In this document: positions 10,237-21,976 of the stretch, piece after piece
Position numbering within the stretch: the stretch's first letter is position 1
Layout of the letters: the number at the start of each line of letters is the position of its first letter
Source of the DNA: Taxillus chinensis
Taxonomy: Eukaryota > Streptophyta > Magnoliopsida > Santalales > Loranthaceae
Direction of reading: 5' to 3'
DNA length: 64,000 nt
Assembly (NCBI GenBank): GCA_023512835.1
Contig: CM042088.1
Coordinates: forward strand, 17,412,986 to 17,476,985
Made by a program: the position numbers and the translations under genes
The notes under the pieces: generated by a model
Database searches by the model: none
The model's input: the letters and a program-made list of their open reading frames with translations, nothing else
What the model was told of the DNA's origin: nothing

Positions 10237-12853
10237 CTAAGATTTGTCCACACTTAAGAATGACTTGATGAAGTAACAGACAAAGGCCCCACAGCTATCT
10301 CCATCTGGTTGTTGTGGCACTTGCTTCTTGCCCCGAAATGTCGCCTTCAGCTTCTCAGTTGGTCTCAAAGGAGTGATGCCCAACTTTTCATATAATCCGG
10401 CTTTCTTCACAGCTTCAGTCAACCTGAGACACAGTGGTTCCCATTGATTCTTTCTTACATACTGCTCTACAATCTGATGAGAATCAATCAGAATCATCTG
10501 TTTGGACTGAATCATGAAGACAACCATCATGAAATGTAGCGACATGATCCGGTACGGAATGAGGATAGTTGAGAGAGTTCTCCATGGCTTGCTATCCTTA
10601 GCAGTTCCGTCGATAAAGGGTTGAATGACATCTATACTGGGAAGATAGCCCTCATTCCAGCACGGCAGAACTTCAAACAAGTGGCCGTCCTTGTACAGAG
10701 ATGGAAACAACCTCATCTCCATTTTAGCAGCCCTAGAGAAGTTGTCAATGTCGTCTGTTGTAAAGAGGCCTTTCTCCGAACATAGGGTCCGAATGTCGTC
10801 CGGAGAGAAGGGGTACAGGTCAGAGAGACATCTTCTCTCGGCAGAAGACGCAGCATAGGACATCATTGCCTTACGCACGCTTCCGTCCGCATCAAGAGGG
10901 TCACACGCCGCGTATGATGGGAGGAAGGTGTCAGCTGCGGATGGAGAGGATGGAGGAAGAGCTGCAGTCGAGGAGCTTGGCTGAGAGAAGCGGCTACGTT
11001 TTGGAATTTGAACTCCCTGAAGCAATGAAGAGGCAGGCCGCTTCTCAGCACGAGTGGATGAATGTGATGCAGGAGGAGCAGAAGGATTAGATGACACTCT
11101 CTCCCCCGGTTTGGCAGATCGCCGGGGAGCAACGGGAGGGTGAGCCATCGTGTGCGCCAGGTCCGCGAAGGAGGTAAACAAAGAGTGGACGGACGAGGCG
11201 ACTAGGTCCATCTTCTGTTCCATGGAGGTGGAGGAGTCTATGAGGGCGGAGAGGAGTTGGGCGCCAAGAGCATCAACCTTGGCGGCGATGGCGGATATTT
11301 GGGCGCTTTGAACTTGGGCGTGGCGGTCCAGCTAGGCAGAGAGCACAGCGTCGGAGTGGACCGTGCCAAAAGAAGCACGCCCAAGGGCCAACTCTGGAGC
11401 TTTCGAGGACTCCCCCGCATAAACAAGAGCAGGAGTGCACTGGGCAGAGGAGTCCACAGGAGTATCAGCAGCAGCAGCAGAAGGGGCATCCGGAGCAGCA
11501 AAGGCATCCAGAGCAGCGGACCCGCTTTGACCAGATAGGTCAACAATGGGAATGTCAACAGCAGGAGAAGAAGGTCTAGCCTTAGCAGGGGAAGGACTCT
11601 GTACGGCATGGACCGGGTTGGAGGGGTTAGGGAATGGCACATCTAGAATGGAGGCCGGCGTAAGAAAGCCTTGGTCCAAATTCCAGATGATCATGGTCTC
11701 CGGGGATTGAGTTTGGCGAGTGTAAAACATCTGGAGATCGGTGTCAAGAAGGGAGGCAGTGTGGGAGGGGCTGAAACGGAGCCAAAGGTCCATTACGGTG
11801 TCGGTGGAGAGATGGTCAAGGTAATCTCGGGGTTGAGGTAGGGGAGGCAAAGGAGCTTTCGAAATAGAGTCCGGGACATCAGCAATTACGGCAGCAACAG
11901 CGGTATCAACCGCAGCAGCAACAGCGGAAGTGGAGGGAGTGGGGACATCCGCAGCAGAAGGGGCTGAGGAAACAGTTCTAGGGACACTGCGCTGAGATGG
12001 CCCCGTAAGCTCGGAGGGATCGGCATGGATGCTGTGCTAGAAGGCCCGAGAGATGGAGGGTGCAGCAATGGACCGAATCCGGGAGGATCGGTGAGCAGAG
12101 CTGACGTCAGGGGCATGGCTGTTGGAGGGGTCACTAATAGAACTGCCTTGTTGTTCCGTGGCAGGGAGAATGCGGAGAGCTACAGAGGGACGGCAGGCTA
12201 TCATGTTACCAGCAGGCGTAATATAGCAAAGATAATGAGCTGGAGGAAAGGGAACAGCGTCAGAGCGGGCGAAATGGTCCGGATAAAGATGCCGGAAGAC
12301 AATGCTTAGGATGCGCCCGAAGGAATGGTTCTTGGGTCCAGTCTGCAGCAGTCGGAACAAAAACATCCCCCAGTCCATCTGAAGACCTTCGAAAACACCG
12401 TACATGGCCAGAAGAAGATTGTACGGAACAGAGTCTAGAGCGGAAGTGCGAGCCAGTAAGCATCGACTCAGTATGATAGCGACCTTGGAAGGACTTCACC
12501 TTGTATTCCTTGCCTTTATAGGTGCAACCCATAGAAGCCGCCATGGGATCGGCATCGGGGCGCTGTTATTGACTGGGGGGTAGACTGAGAGCAGCGCGGA
12601 GAACGTCGGGGGTAATGAGGATGGATTCACCGCGAACATAGGAGATGATGGAGTCGGTGGTACAGCGGATCCGTAGGTAATACTCGAGAATGTTGTCTAT
12701 AAGAAGATCGATATGATTGAAGATCAAGTCGAGTATGTGAGAGGCTTCTAGAAGAGGGCGAATATGGGAAAACCAGTCCGGAGGGTTGGAGACAGTGTTC
12801 CAATCGACCAGATGGCCGGGATTGATGCCGGAAAGAGAGGTTCTGGGTGCCAT
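10237..12853 (-). pseudogene. S1 extra 3' ORF: N-terminal retroelement domain, Pro/Ser linker, Ulp1-like protease C-terminus
   Basis: This ~870-codon reading region sits where Sireviruses carry an 'env-like' ORF. It starts MAPRTSLSGINPGHL at 12853 and has an N-terminal region with VRGESILITPDVLRAALSLP, resembling a domain found in plant retroelement extra ORFs (my recollection, not searched). A low-complexity Pro/Ser/Ala stretch follows (about 12100-10900). The last open part (11223-10237, 328 codons) has PYRIMSLHF (His 230), MILIDS (Asp 247) and PQQPDGDSCGAFVC (Gln 305, Cys 311). The Gln-to-Cys spacing of six and the PQQPxGxxCGxxVC string match the C48/Ulp1 SUMO-protease signature, though the usual Trp after His is Phe. 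There is one frameshift near 12405-12470 and stops near 12037 and 11332. I see no signal peptide or membrane anchor, so 'envelope' is a poor name. Confidence 0.7.
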
Positions 12854-14520
12854 TGTAGATGAAAGTTGAAGGGCGAGAGGGAAGGCGAGGTCTTAGGGAT
12901 TGAAGGAGCAACGAGAGTTTTAGGGATTTGAAAAGGGTAACACTCGTGCTTCGCAGGAAGGACCAGAATATATAAGACCGAGTCCGTGAATGTCAGTGGG
13001 TCTAAGAATTTGGCGAGTGAAACAGTAGACCGCTTGACAGGCAGATGTCATTAGTCTTGATATTGGTGTGCCTCCGAATTAAAAGATGATGTGGAGACGG
13101 CATAACCAAGTAAGGATAACAGCTGTTTTCCTTCCATGGGAAGTGTGTGCATCCTGAGACATGCATTTAATGAATCATCATTATTCCTCCTCAAAAGCAC
13201 GTGATATAAAATAAGACATGGATTATCGCAATTTGACAGTGTCAGGAGTCCGGAGGAATGAACCAACAATCATCCGGAATCAGCGATAGTCGAGTAACGA
13301 GTATCCGGATGAAAAGTAGACCGTGTCCGTAGTAATAGAGTGCGGTGAGAGAAAAGTAGATTCCTTTGCTGTCAATAAGTGAAAGAGAAGAGAAGTACCA
13401 CAACACTTCAAATCCAAGACTATGGACTGGATTTATCGATAAGGGTGCAAAGAAAATCTGAACCTGTAGCTTCACAAAAATAAGCTAAAAGTACAAAAGC
13501 TTAACAGACAAGGATTAGTACGGATAGGAGAAAATAGTCAGTGAAGAGCTATATAATCCGAACTAATGAGTAGCAGAACTTGCGCATTACAAAGAATGAA
13601 ATAGACATATACAGACTAGAGAATGATCAATGTGACTGAATCAGGGCATATGTCAGATAATAAATACACAAGTTCATATAGGTCAACATAGCGAAACCGT
13701 CCTGCTGAACGACGTAGCTAAGATTAATTAAAAATCATATGATTTGACCAAACTAGGATTCATGAGTGAAAAATGAGGAAGTGGACACATGTCAAACGCA
13801 AGCAGTTGATTATCCGATTAAAATGCATGGTTGAAGAAAAAAAATACATCCAAGCATGCCGCAATTCTGTTTCAACAACGCATGTCCAGTCAGATTCGGA
13901 AGTAAAGGTTCAGAGGAGGGAGTATCTGAGACATATTAGGGGGTTATTACTGAGGTAATAGATGAAGCTTAGGCTCCCCCATAGATCATTCGATCCTCTC
14001 AATAAAAAGGCTCCCCCTCGAATAGACAGCCAGGAAAGAGGTCATGAGACATATACGGGGGGTATTACTCGAATAATTTATAAAGCATTTTCTCCCCCGT
14101 AGATTGTGCAATCCTCTCGGTAGACCTTTCTGGCTTAAAGAAATTCAGCACTATCTATCTTTATAGGAAACTATACATCAGAAGCTGATCAGACTGCGAT
14201 TGTGTATTCATCCACCAGGCATTCTGAGCTAACCCATTTCATTTCTTCAACTATACATGTTAATAGAGTAATCTAAATGAGCAGGCATTTGTCATGTGGT
14301 GATCAGTAGAAATTAAGATCATGAAACTAGAATGAGGTTAATCATATAAACTTTAATCATGTTTACTTAAACGACTTCAGTCGGGAAACGCAAGCATCCT
14401 CCCAAATGAACTTAGTGAGAAATATCAGAGCATAAACATGAAGTTCAGTGTCTATCACTAACCATGAAGTACAATAATGCATGTTCAGAAAGTAACTACT
14501 GATGGATAACAGGTGAGAAG
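12854..14520 (-). other. S1 spacer with multiple polypurine tracts
   Basis: No ORF is supported. CTCCCCC runs on the plus strand (13974-13982, about 14024, 14093-14099) are minus-strand GGGGGAG tracts repeated along the spacer between RNase H and the extra ORF, a known Sirevirus feature. The equivalent S2 spacer (about 34080-35729) has them near 35162, 35204 and 35280. Confidence 0.6.
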
Positions 14521-15899
14521 CTATGCAGAAAAGTCAAGCATACCCAATTTGAGAAGAAGTTCAGAAAATCTTACATCAGGTAGGGGCTTTGTCAGTATAT
14601 CCGCCAGTTGATCTTCAGTAGCAACATGTTCCAGGGATATGTGCTTTTTAAGAACATGATCACGAATGAAATGATGCCTGACCTCAATATGTTTTGTCTT
14701 TGGATGCATGACGGGATTATTGCTGATAGCAATAGCACTGGTATTGTCACAGTAAAGTGGAACAGATGTCATGTTGAAGCCGTAGTCAGTAAGTTGACTT
14801 TGCATCCAGAGAAGCTGAGCGCAGCAACTCCCAACAGTTATATATTCCCCTTCAGCAGTAGATGTTGATACGGAATTCTGCTTCTTACTGAACCAAGAGA
14901 TCAATCTGTTTCCAAGGAATTGGCATGTACCACTGGTGCTTTTCCTGTCTATGCGACACCCAGGAAAATCAGCATCAGAATATCCGGATAGGGCGAAGTT
15001 GGACTGTTTTGGGTACCAGAGTCCCAAATTAATTGTCCCTTTGAGATACCTTAATATCCGTTTTACATGAAGCCTATGAGACTCTTTGGGATTCACCTCA
15101 TATCTTGCGCAGATACAAGTTGCAAACATTATGTCCGGGCGACTTGCTGTAAGATACAGCAAGGATCCAATCATCCCTCTGTACTCAGTCACATTCACTG
15201 ATTTGCCATCAACATCTGGGTCTAACTTGGCATTGACTGGCATTGGAGTTTTGACGGGAGACAAACCTTCCATACCAAACTTCTTGATTAAGTCGCGAGT
15301 ATACTTAGCTTGGTTTATGAAGGTCCCTTCCTTCAGTTGTTTGACTTCGATCCCAAGGAAGTAGGACAGTTCTCCCATCATACTCATCTCAAACTTGCCA
15401 GTCATTAACTTGGCGAATTCATCACAAAGTTTCGGATAAGTTGATCCGAAAATGATATCATCCACGTATATCTGTACGATCAGAGTATGTCCTTTCTCTT
15501 TCCATAAGAATAGCGTGGTGTCAATCTTCCCTTTTTGAAAGTTGTGAGCAAGTAAGAATTCCGAAAGTGTGTCGTACCAGGCTCTTGGAGCTTGCTTCAA
15601 TCCATACAAGGCTTTCTGTAATTTGTAAACCAGATGTCCAGCCTTGGGTTCAATGAAACCTAGAGGTTGTTTAACGTACACCTCCTCTTGAAGATCTCCA
15701 TTCAGGAATGCGCTCTTGACATCCATTTGAAGTTTTCATATGAAGCATACGCCAGAAACATTCGGATTGCCTCAAGTCTTGCTACCGGAGCAAAGGTCTC
15801 ATCATAGTCTATTCCTTCTTCTTGATGATATCCTTTAGCTACTAGTCTGGTTTTGTTCCGAATTACTATTCCATCCGTATCAAGCTTGTTCCGGAACAC
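14521..15899 (-). pseudogene. S1 pol: reverse transcriptase and RNase H
   Basis: The copia RT is seen as [27 protein letters not shown], then, after a break, [27 protein letters not shown] and the catalytic YVDD (IYVDDIIFGS). RNase H follows with the CDNTSAIAISNNPV, HPKTKHIEVRHHF and ADILTKPLP motifs and a TAA-type end at 14521. An 11-base deletion near 15726, relative to S2, shifts the frame inside RT. The enzyme would copy element RNA to DNA in cytoplasmic particles; this copy cannot. Confidence 0.93.
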
Positions 15900-15926
15900 C
15901 CATTTAACTCCAATGACTTGCTGAGA

Positions 15927-17501
15927 CTAAGGCCTTGGTACTAGAGTCGACACATTATTTCTCTTAAATTGATTCAGCTCTTCTTGCATGGCTTCTATCC
16001 AATTAGAATCCTGAAGAGCTTCATCTACCACCTTTGGTTCTATTTGAGATAGAAAACACGAGTAAAGACACATGTTGAAGGTGGCTGCTCTTGTTCTTAC
16101 ACCAGCAGTAGGATCACCAATCACTTGCACTGAGGGATGGTTTCGGGTCCATCTGTAATTCTGTGCATGTGATGGTTGATCTTGAATAATTTGAAGCTCT
16201 GCCAGATTAGGTGGTTCAGGTATATCTGCTGGTTGAGCTTCTTCCGAACCAGATGTTTCCGTATTAGAAGGTACAGTAGAACTAGGTGGTTCTTCAACAC
16301 TGTTTCTTTCAGTGTTAATTGGTCTGGACGGGCTTGAAGGTGCTCCGGAATTTTGGGTATCCGAGGGAGTATGTCCGGAGCTTAATGGTAGTCCTGAGTC
16401 CGAATCATCCGTAGTATCATCCATATAATTTCTTTGTGCCTCGCTAATGAAATGTGGTTGGTCAGAATGTGTAACAGGAACATTCATAAACTTCGAATAG
16501 TCGATGTTGCTGTCCGGGACCTGTACATTTGAACTTGAAGAAGCAACTTTTGACCAATCAAGATTAGTTTCATCAAAGGTCACATGGATAGATTCTTCAA
16601 CTTTAAAAAGTTTTCTATTAAAGACCCGATAAGCCTTGCTATGTAATGAGTACCCGACAAAAATCCCATCATCAGATTTTGGTTCAAATTTATTCCGGGT
16701 TTCTTTGCCATTTATCAATATATAGCAAGTACACCCAAAAGCTCTTAAATGTGAAATTGAAGGCTTTCGTCCTCTCCACATCTCATAGGGTGTTTTCATG
16801 GTAGACTTATTTATTAGAGTTCTGTTCTGAACATAGCAGGCAGTGGACATAGCTTCAGCCCATAAACTGAGAGAAAGCGTTGCCCCTGCTAACATAGATC
16901 TGCCAGCCTCGACTAAAGTACGATTCTTACGCTCAGCTACCCCATTTTGTTGTGGAGTTCTGGGCGCAGAGAAGTCATGCTGAATGCCCTGTTCAGAACA
17001 ATATGATCTCATATATGAAAAATCAAATTCTGTACCATGATCACTCCTGATGCATTTTATGCTCAGTCCTTGTGAGTTGCTTATCTAGTTGAAAAGATCT
17101 ACAAGATGCTCAAAAGTTTGATCCTTTGATTTCAGGAACATCACTCATGTGTATCTGGTGAAATCATCGATAACCATAAGGGTATATCTCGCACCAGCCA
17201 GCGAAGGAACAGAAATAGGACCATAGAGGTCCATATGAAGAAGTTGCAGAGGAGCAGATATTGAGTTAACTGATATGCTCTTAAAGCTATGTTTGGTCTG
17301 TTTGCCAAGTTGGCATTCTCGACAGAGAGTGTCTCTGGAGTATTTGAGTTTAGGTAGACCAGTGACAAGATCAAGTGATGCTAACTTAGACAGTGTCTTA
17401 AAGTTTAAATGTGCGCATCGCTTGTGCCATAACCAACTAGCTTCATCTGAAGCTTTAGTGAGGAAGCATACAGGGTCAGAAGAATTATTTCTTAAGACCA
17501 C
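15927..17501 (-). pseudogene. S1 pol: GAG-pre-integrase and integrase
   Basis: The HHCC zinc-binding region (LWHKRCAHLNFKTL ... LCRECQLGKQTKH) is followed by the integrase core with MDLYGPI (first Asp), RSDHGTEF (second Asp) and PQQNGVAERKNRTL (Glu). The C-terminal part includes the GCTCYILINGKE and FDETN stretches, then a Ser/Pro-rich linker to RT. Stops interrupt the frame (for example the Trp codon after TRYT, and at 15927), all in the same frame as protease. The protein would insert the DNA copy into chromosomes. Confidence 0.92.
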
Positions 17502-17531
17502 TGAGTATATGTCCTCATCTCTTGATCCGGA

Positions 17532-17849
17532 TTACTTAACATCTCCGGATAAGTTTTCCCTTACTGTACAGGTGTTGAACATAAAGGAAACAGTAAATCC
17601 TTTGTCACATAAATTACTGACACTTAGCAAATTATGCTTCAAACCTTCGACTAGTGCAACTCTAGTGATTGATACACAGTCGTTGGTTAAAGTGCCATAC
17701 CCGACAATCTTTCCTTTGCTGTTGTCGCCATATGAAACGGATGGACCTCGTTTTTCATTAACTTCAACAAGCAGAGTCTGATCACCCGTCATATGTCCGG
17801 AGCATCCACTATCGAGGATCCACTTGCTTTGATTGATCTTTAACTTCAA
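17532..17849 (-). pseudogene. S1 aspartic protease region
   Basis: WILDSGCSGHMTGD is the copia protease active-site region (Asp-Ser-Gly), and KHNLLSVSNLCD is the downstream conserved segment. It is in the same frame as the ORF ending at 17895, separated by a single TAA that S2 also has. It would cleave the Gag-Pol polyprotein. Confidence 0.88.
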
Positions 17850-17894
17850 GTGATCCGGCAGTACATTCCAGAGATGCTCCTGAAAAACAGCAGT

Positions 17895-19184
17895 TTACAC
17901 TTTTAGTGCCCAAACTTGTTTCGGGCGATTAGAAAGAACAGCAGTAATGTCAACAGTTTCGGATTTGACTTTGCTAGGACTTTTAGCTCTCCAAGTTGAC
18001 TTTAATTTGTTAGTTTCAGCTGCTTCTTTTATTTGGGTTATCTTGGGAGAGATACTCCTTTGAGGTTTAGATTTTGTTTTGCTCGAAGAACCCTTCTTAT
18101 TGAACTGATCTTTATTGGTACGAATTTGATTACAAAGCCAGTTATCAGATAAACTCCAACATTCATAGTGATAATGACCTATTTCCCTATAGATGGAACA
18201 GACACTATAATGCGGAGTACAAACAGGGGATGCAGGTCTCTTAGATTTTATAGACTTTCTACTCTGTTCCCTGTGGCCTAATCCATTGCGTTTGGGTGAC
18301 GCGCTCTTGGCCCTAGATGCGTCAGCCTTAGCCTTTCCTTTCTTTTTGGGTGCTACAGTTTTGGCTTTAACTGCAGTAGCCTTCCCTTTATCATTAGTTA
18401 CGGGTGCTACTGCTTCGGGAAGTGTAGTAACAGCCTCGACTCCACAGTCATAAACTATGGTGCCACCTGAAATGAAACCATCCAACGGTTTAGACGTACT
18501 AACAGGATATAAGTTGGTTAGTTTTGGAGTGAAATCCGGAGGACACTCAGTAGCTTGAGCATTGGAGGTTGATGATTCTGAGCCTAGGCCAGGTTTGACT
18601 CGAACATTATCCGGATCAGTCCTAAATGAATAGGCAATTTCCCCGGATTTAAGCCACTTATGATTTATTTCCTTTTCTTGTTCAAGTTCATTCTCGAGTC
18701 TTTTTACAATAACTTTTAGGCCTGGGAGATTGGTATTTAGCAGATGATTTTCAGCCCTTAGATCGTGATACCAAGCTTCTTTTCCTCTGAAGTCAGCTAT
18801 GTCTTTTTCAAGCCTAGTAATAGTAAATTCAAGACGTTTATTCTGACTTTCCATATCTTTGTACATTTGAGTAATTATTAGTCTCTCATTCTTTTCATGA
18901 TCACGTTCAGTAATAAGAGATTTTATTTTACTCATGAGTTCAGAGATAGAAGGTACCTCAGTATTTGCCATGAGGCAGACGTTCAGCTTAGAAGTTGGCT
19001 CATCATCCAAGGATTCCTCCTCTTCTTCCGAGCCACTGAAGTACTTTGTCATGAGCGCCTTCCTCTTGTTCTTGCTGTTGTCTGAGGTGGTACGTCGAGG
19101 AGTAACCTTGTCACTTTTCTCTGCCATCTTAGATTTGGATCTGCATTCATTGGCCTAGTGACCGGGTTTCCCACAATTAAAGCA
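17895..19184 (-). pseudogene. S1 gag C-terminal part: zinc knuckle, coiled coil, Lys-rich tail
   Basis: The knuckle at 19184-19143 reads CFNCGKPGH, then a stop (Trp codon TGG changed to TAG), then AxEC. After it comes an acidic SGSEEEEESLDDE block and a long heptad-like segment (ELMSKIKSLITERDHEKNER to LENELEQEKEINHKW) predicted as coiled coil, then a Lys/Ala/Ser-rich tail. Coiled coils in Gag are a Sirevirus trait. The frame ends at a TAA (17897-17895) at the same site as in S2. Confidence 0.75.
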
Positions 19185-19404
19185 TTCTTGGGAGCTCGAC
19201 TCCGATCGTTCCTTTCTTCTGGATGATGAGGAGCCTCTTCTGAATCCTTTTCTACTTTTCCAAAGGAATCGTTCAAAGGATTTAACAAGAAGAGCTATTT
19301 CCTCTTCTGCGTCTGAGTCAGAATTCTCTGACTCATCCGTATCATCCTCTTGATGATTACTGGAGCATTCCGTAGCTTTGAGAGCTTCCCCTTTTCTTTC
19401 CGAG

Positions 19405-20193
19405 CTATTTTCTCATCACGGTCAGTGTATCTGAATCTGACCTCATGAGTCCGAAGCTCTCTGTATATTTCTTCAAGGGCGAGAACGGCCGAGTTTTGTT
19501 AGCTTGCATCTGGAGCTGCTTGGAGTAGTAGCGATCCGGCAAGGATCGAAAGAACTTGTCATTGATTTGAGACTGAGTGTAGTGTTCATTGACAGTTTTT
19601 AGCTCTAGAATGAGCTTGCCGAATCTCCGATAGATACTCTCAAGGGATTCGCCAAGTTTGTGATTGAAACTCTCAAAGTTCTGTCTGAGAGCACATATCA
19701 CGTTTTGCATCTAGGACTGACTTCCCTTATAGAGGATTGTCAGTTTATCCCAGACAGCTTTTGCTGACGTACAGCCCTGGACGTCCGTGAAAGCCTCGGA
19801 ATCCAAAGACGATGTAACGTAAGCCAGAGCCTTTTCGCTAGCGCACTGCTAGGCTCTTTCATCGTTGGTAAGTTTGGCATCCGTCTTTGGCCTTCTAACT
19901 CCATGTTCTCCGATAGTCATCGGAATTGGAATCTCCTGATGAAGACAGGGCCACATGAGATGATCATGGCATACCATAAACATCTTCATGCGAGCTTTCC
20001 ACTGGGAGAAAAGCTCAGGTGTGAATTTGGGCGGTTTTGTCAGAGTAAAACCTGAACTCCGTGGTTGAGCAGTGGAGGTAGCAGCAGGTTGAGGTGGATC
20101 GACGTTTCCACTGCTGCTTCGATTCGGGATGGGCTCTTGTGCACCTCCGGAGTTAAGGCGAGTGTTGAATAGCATACTGCTTTCTTCGGCCAT
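19405..20193 (-). pseudogene. S1 gag N-terminal part
   Basis: Begins MAEESSMLFNTRLNSGGAQE just inside the primer-binding site and contains the copia Gag pattern LTKPPKFTPELFSQWKARMK, AVWDKLTILYEGS and FESFNHKLGESLESIYRRF. In-frame stops lie at about 19849 and 19711, and the frame is lost before the zinc knuckle. It would form virus-like particles in the cytoplasm. Confidence 0.85.
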
Positions 20194-20239
20194 TGCTGAG
20201 AGTGAAAGAGTGGGATCTCTACTTAGAACAAATAGAACT

Positions 20240-20251
20240 GCTTTGATACCA
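20240..20251 (-). promoter_or_regulatory. Primer-binding site of S1 (initiator tRNA-Met)
   Basis: Minus strand TGGTATCAAAGC lies two bases after the 5' LTR end and matches the 3' end complement of plant initiator tRNA-Met (TGGTATCAGAGC) except one base. Confidence 0.85.
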
Positions 20252-20253
20252 CT

Positions 20254-21692
20254 TGATGGTCCCTTGGAGCCTAAAGGGGGGGGGGTGAATAGGCTCTTAT
20301 CGAAACTCTTTCTATTCTCTTATGACACAAACACTTATCTAGTTAAGTGATAGAATCACTGCGGAAGATAACCAAATAGTGGAAGTATTTTGTTTTATTA
20401 TCAAAAGATAAATACAACAAAATAGAAGCAAAACTCTCTTACACTCTGTTTACAAAAAGGATTCACACACTAGCCTATATTATGTTTTTGAACTCTTGTG
20501 CATACACAGGATTGATTCAGGCTCGCTCGCACTCATACTCTTTATGCAAATGTACAAGCATGAATATTTATACAAAAACATTCCTAAACGACAACCTTGG
20601 AACTTGTAGTTCCGGAATGCGTTCAGCACTAACTATTCCTCGGTAATCTCTCTGCCTTGACTGCTGTGGTTTGTGGAGCTCAAGATCTTGGGTTTGAAGA
20701 GTATAAGTGCCTTTGTAAGTTCCCAAGTATAATTAAAGTTATGTCCACATATCCGGGTGATCCACGTGTAAGATTCTTTAGGTTCTCAACGAGTTTGTCT
20801 TACATCGGGACACCATGAGCTGATAACTTTAAATGCGGTAAGTTGAAGTAACATCTTCTTGGTCCAGTGTAATTTTCCTTACTCCGTTGCTAATGAAGCT
20901 CGGAACCTTACTCCGTGTCAGTGGTTGTTTCTCCTTATCTATTTGGTACTGGAATCCTTAGTCCGTGTCAGCGCTTCCTTACTCCGTGTGAATGAGAAGG
21001 TCGGAGTGCTTATTCCGTATCAGCGCTTCTTTACTCCGCATGTAAGTTCCTAACTCCGTATGTAAGTTCCTTACTCCATATATAAGTTCCTTACTCCGTG
21101 CGAGTCTAAAGGATCGGATGGCTTACTCCGTACTAGCACGTCCTTACTCCGCATGAGTGAGTGGTCGGGATTCCTTACTCCGCATCTGGTTTCCTTACTC
21201 CGTGCGAATAAAGACTTCGGTCCTTATTCCGTATCAGTACTTCCTTACTCCGTATGTATGAATGACTCGGATGCCTTACTCCGTTTCTTCTTTACTTTAG
21301 TTCACTTGAGTGGAAGACTTAACTTTTTAGCTCCGTGTCGACTCTTTTACTTTGTGCGACCTTGTAGACCAAGATTCTTACTCCGCATCAGTTTGACTTA
21401 GTCCGTTTGAGATATTCAGAGCAGATTCCGTAATCCGTAGCTTTTAAGTTCTTAGTCCGCACGAATGTTCCTTATTCCGTATGTATTGGTGACTTGGTTA
21501 TTTACCAAGTGTTTGACGACACTCACTCTTGTCCGGATCAGGATTATGTATCTTGTCCTTAGCTTTGCTCTCACGAGTGTATCTCCGGATTAATAACATA
21601 TCTTCTGCAATGATCAAAGAAACACAAAAGATCTCAGATCAAATTACATAGGGCATTATCAGCATGATCCAAATTCTGGGCTTGATCCAACA
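20254..21692 (-). repeat. 5' LTR of S1
   Basis: 1,439 bases with ends TG...CA, followed by the duplication CCCGT at 21693-21697. Contains the G-run with GTGAATAGG (20274-20292) and CTTACTCCG words (about 20877-21480). Confidence 0.92.
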
Positions 21693-21697
21693 CCCGT

Positions 21698-21976
21698 GAC
21701 AATGGTCATTGTCACGTGCAGCTTGATTTTGACTTCTTTTGAGTCCATTTTCTTCCAAAAGCTTCTTCTTGAGTGTATAAGGTGATCTAGCAAATGTGTG
21801 TGAGAAAAATCTCCCAAAAACCTGTCAAAACCACTCAAAAAGCACAACTATATCCAAAACAGTGTCTTCCTTTGGGTTAGAGCAAATATATGCAAGTTAT
21901 CATGCAAATAAGCCTTAGTCACACTCTAAAACACCCTAAATATGGCCTAGAATAACGGCATAAATGCATGTTATCA
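21698..21976 (-). mobile_element. LTR-B fragment, right part
   Basis: Continuation of the LTR-B split by S1, ending ATAACGGCATAAATGCATGT then TATCA, the reverse complement of the LTR-B start TGATAACGTGCATTTATGCC. Confidence 0.75.

Larger units (their letters stand above)
6472..21692 (-). mobile_element. Sirevirus-like Ty1/copia element S1, both LTRs, degenerate
   Basis: On the minus strand the order is 5' LTR (20254-21692), primer-binding site, gag, coiled-coil/zinc-knuckle region, protease, integrase, RT, RNase H, a 1.7-kb spacer with repeated G-rich tracts, an extra 'env-like' ORF (12853-10237), polypurine tract and 3' LTR (6472-9997). The 5-base duplication CCCGT on both sides proves a complete insertion. 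LTR ends are TGTTGGATCAAG and GGGACCATCA. The GGGGGTGAATAGG string in the LTR, the multiple polypurine tracts and the extra 3' ORF are hallmarks of Sireviruses. The coding frame has one 11-base deletion in RT and several stops, so it is not autonomous. The LTRs differ at a few percent of positions by eye, suggesting it is older than S2. Confidence 0.92.

Noticed and set aside
10237..12853. S1/S2 extra ORF as a true viral envelope gene
   Set aside because: No signal peptide, membrane anchor or glycoprotein pattern is visible; the C-terminus looks like a cytosolic cysteine protease.
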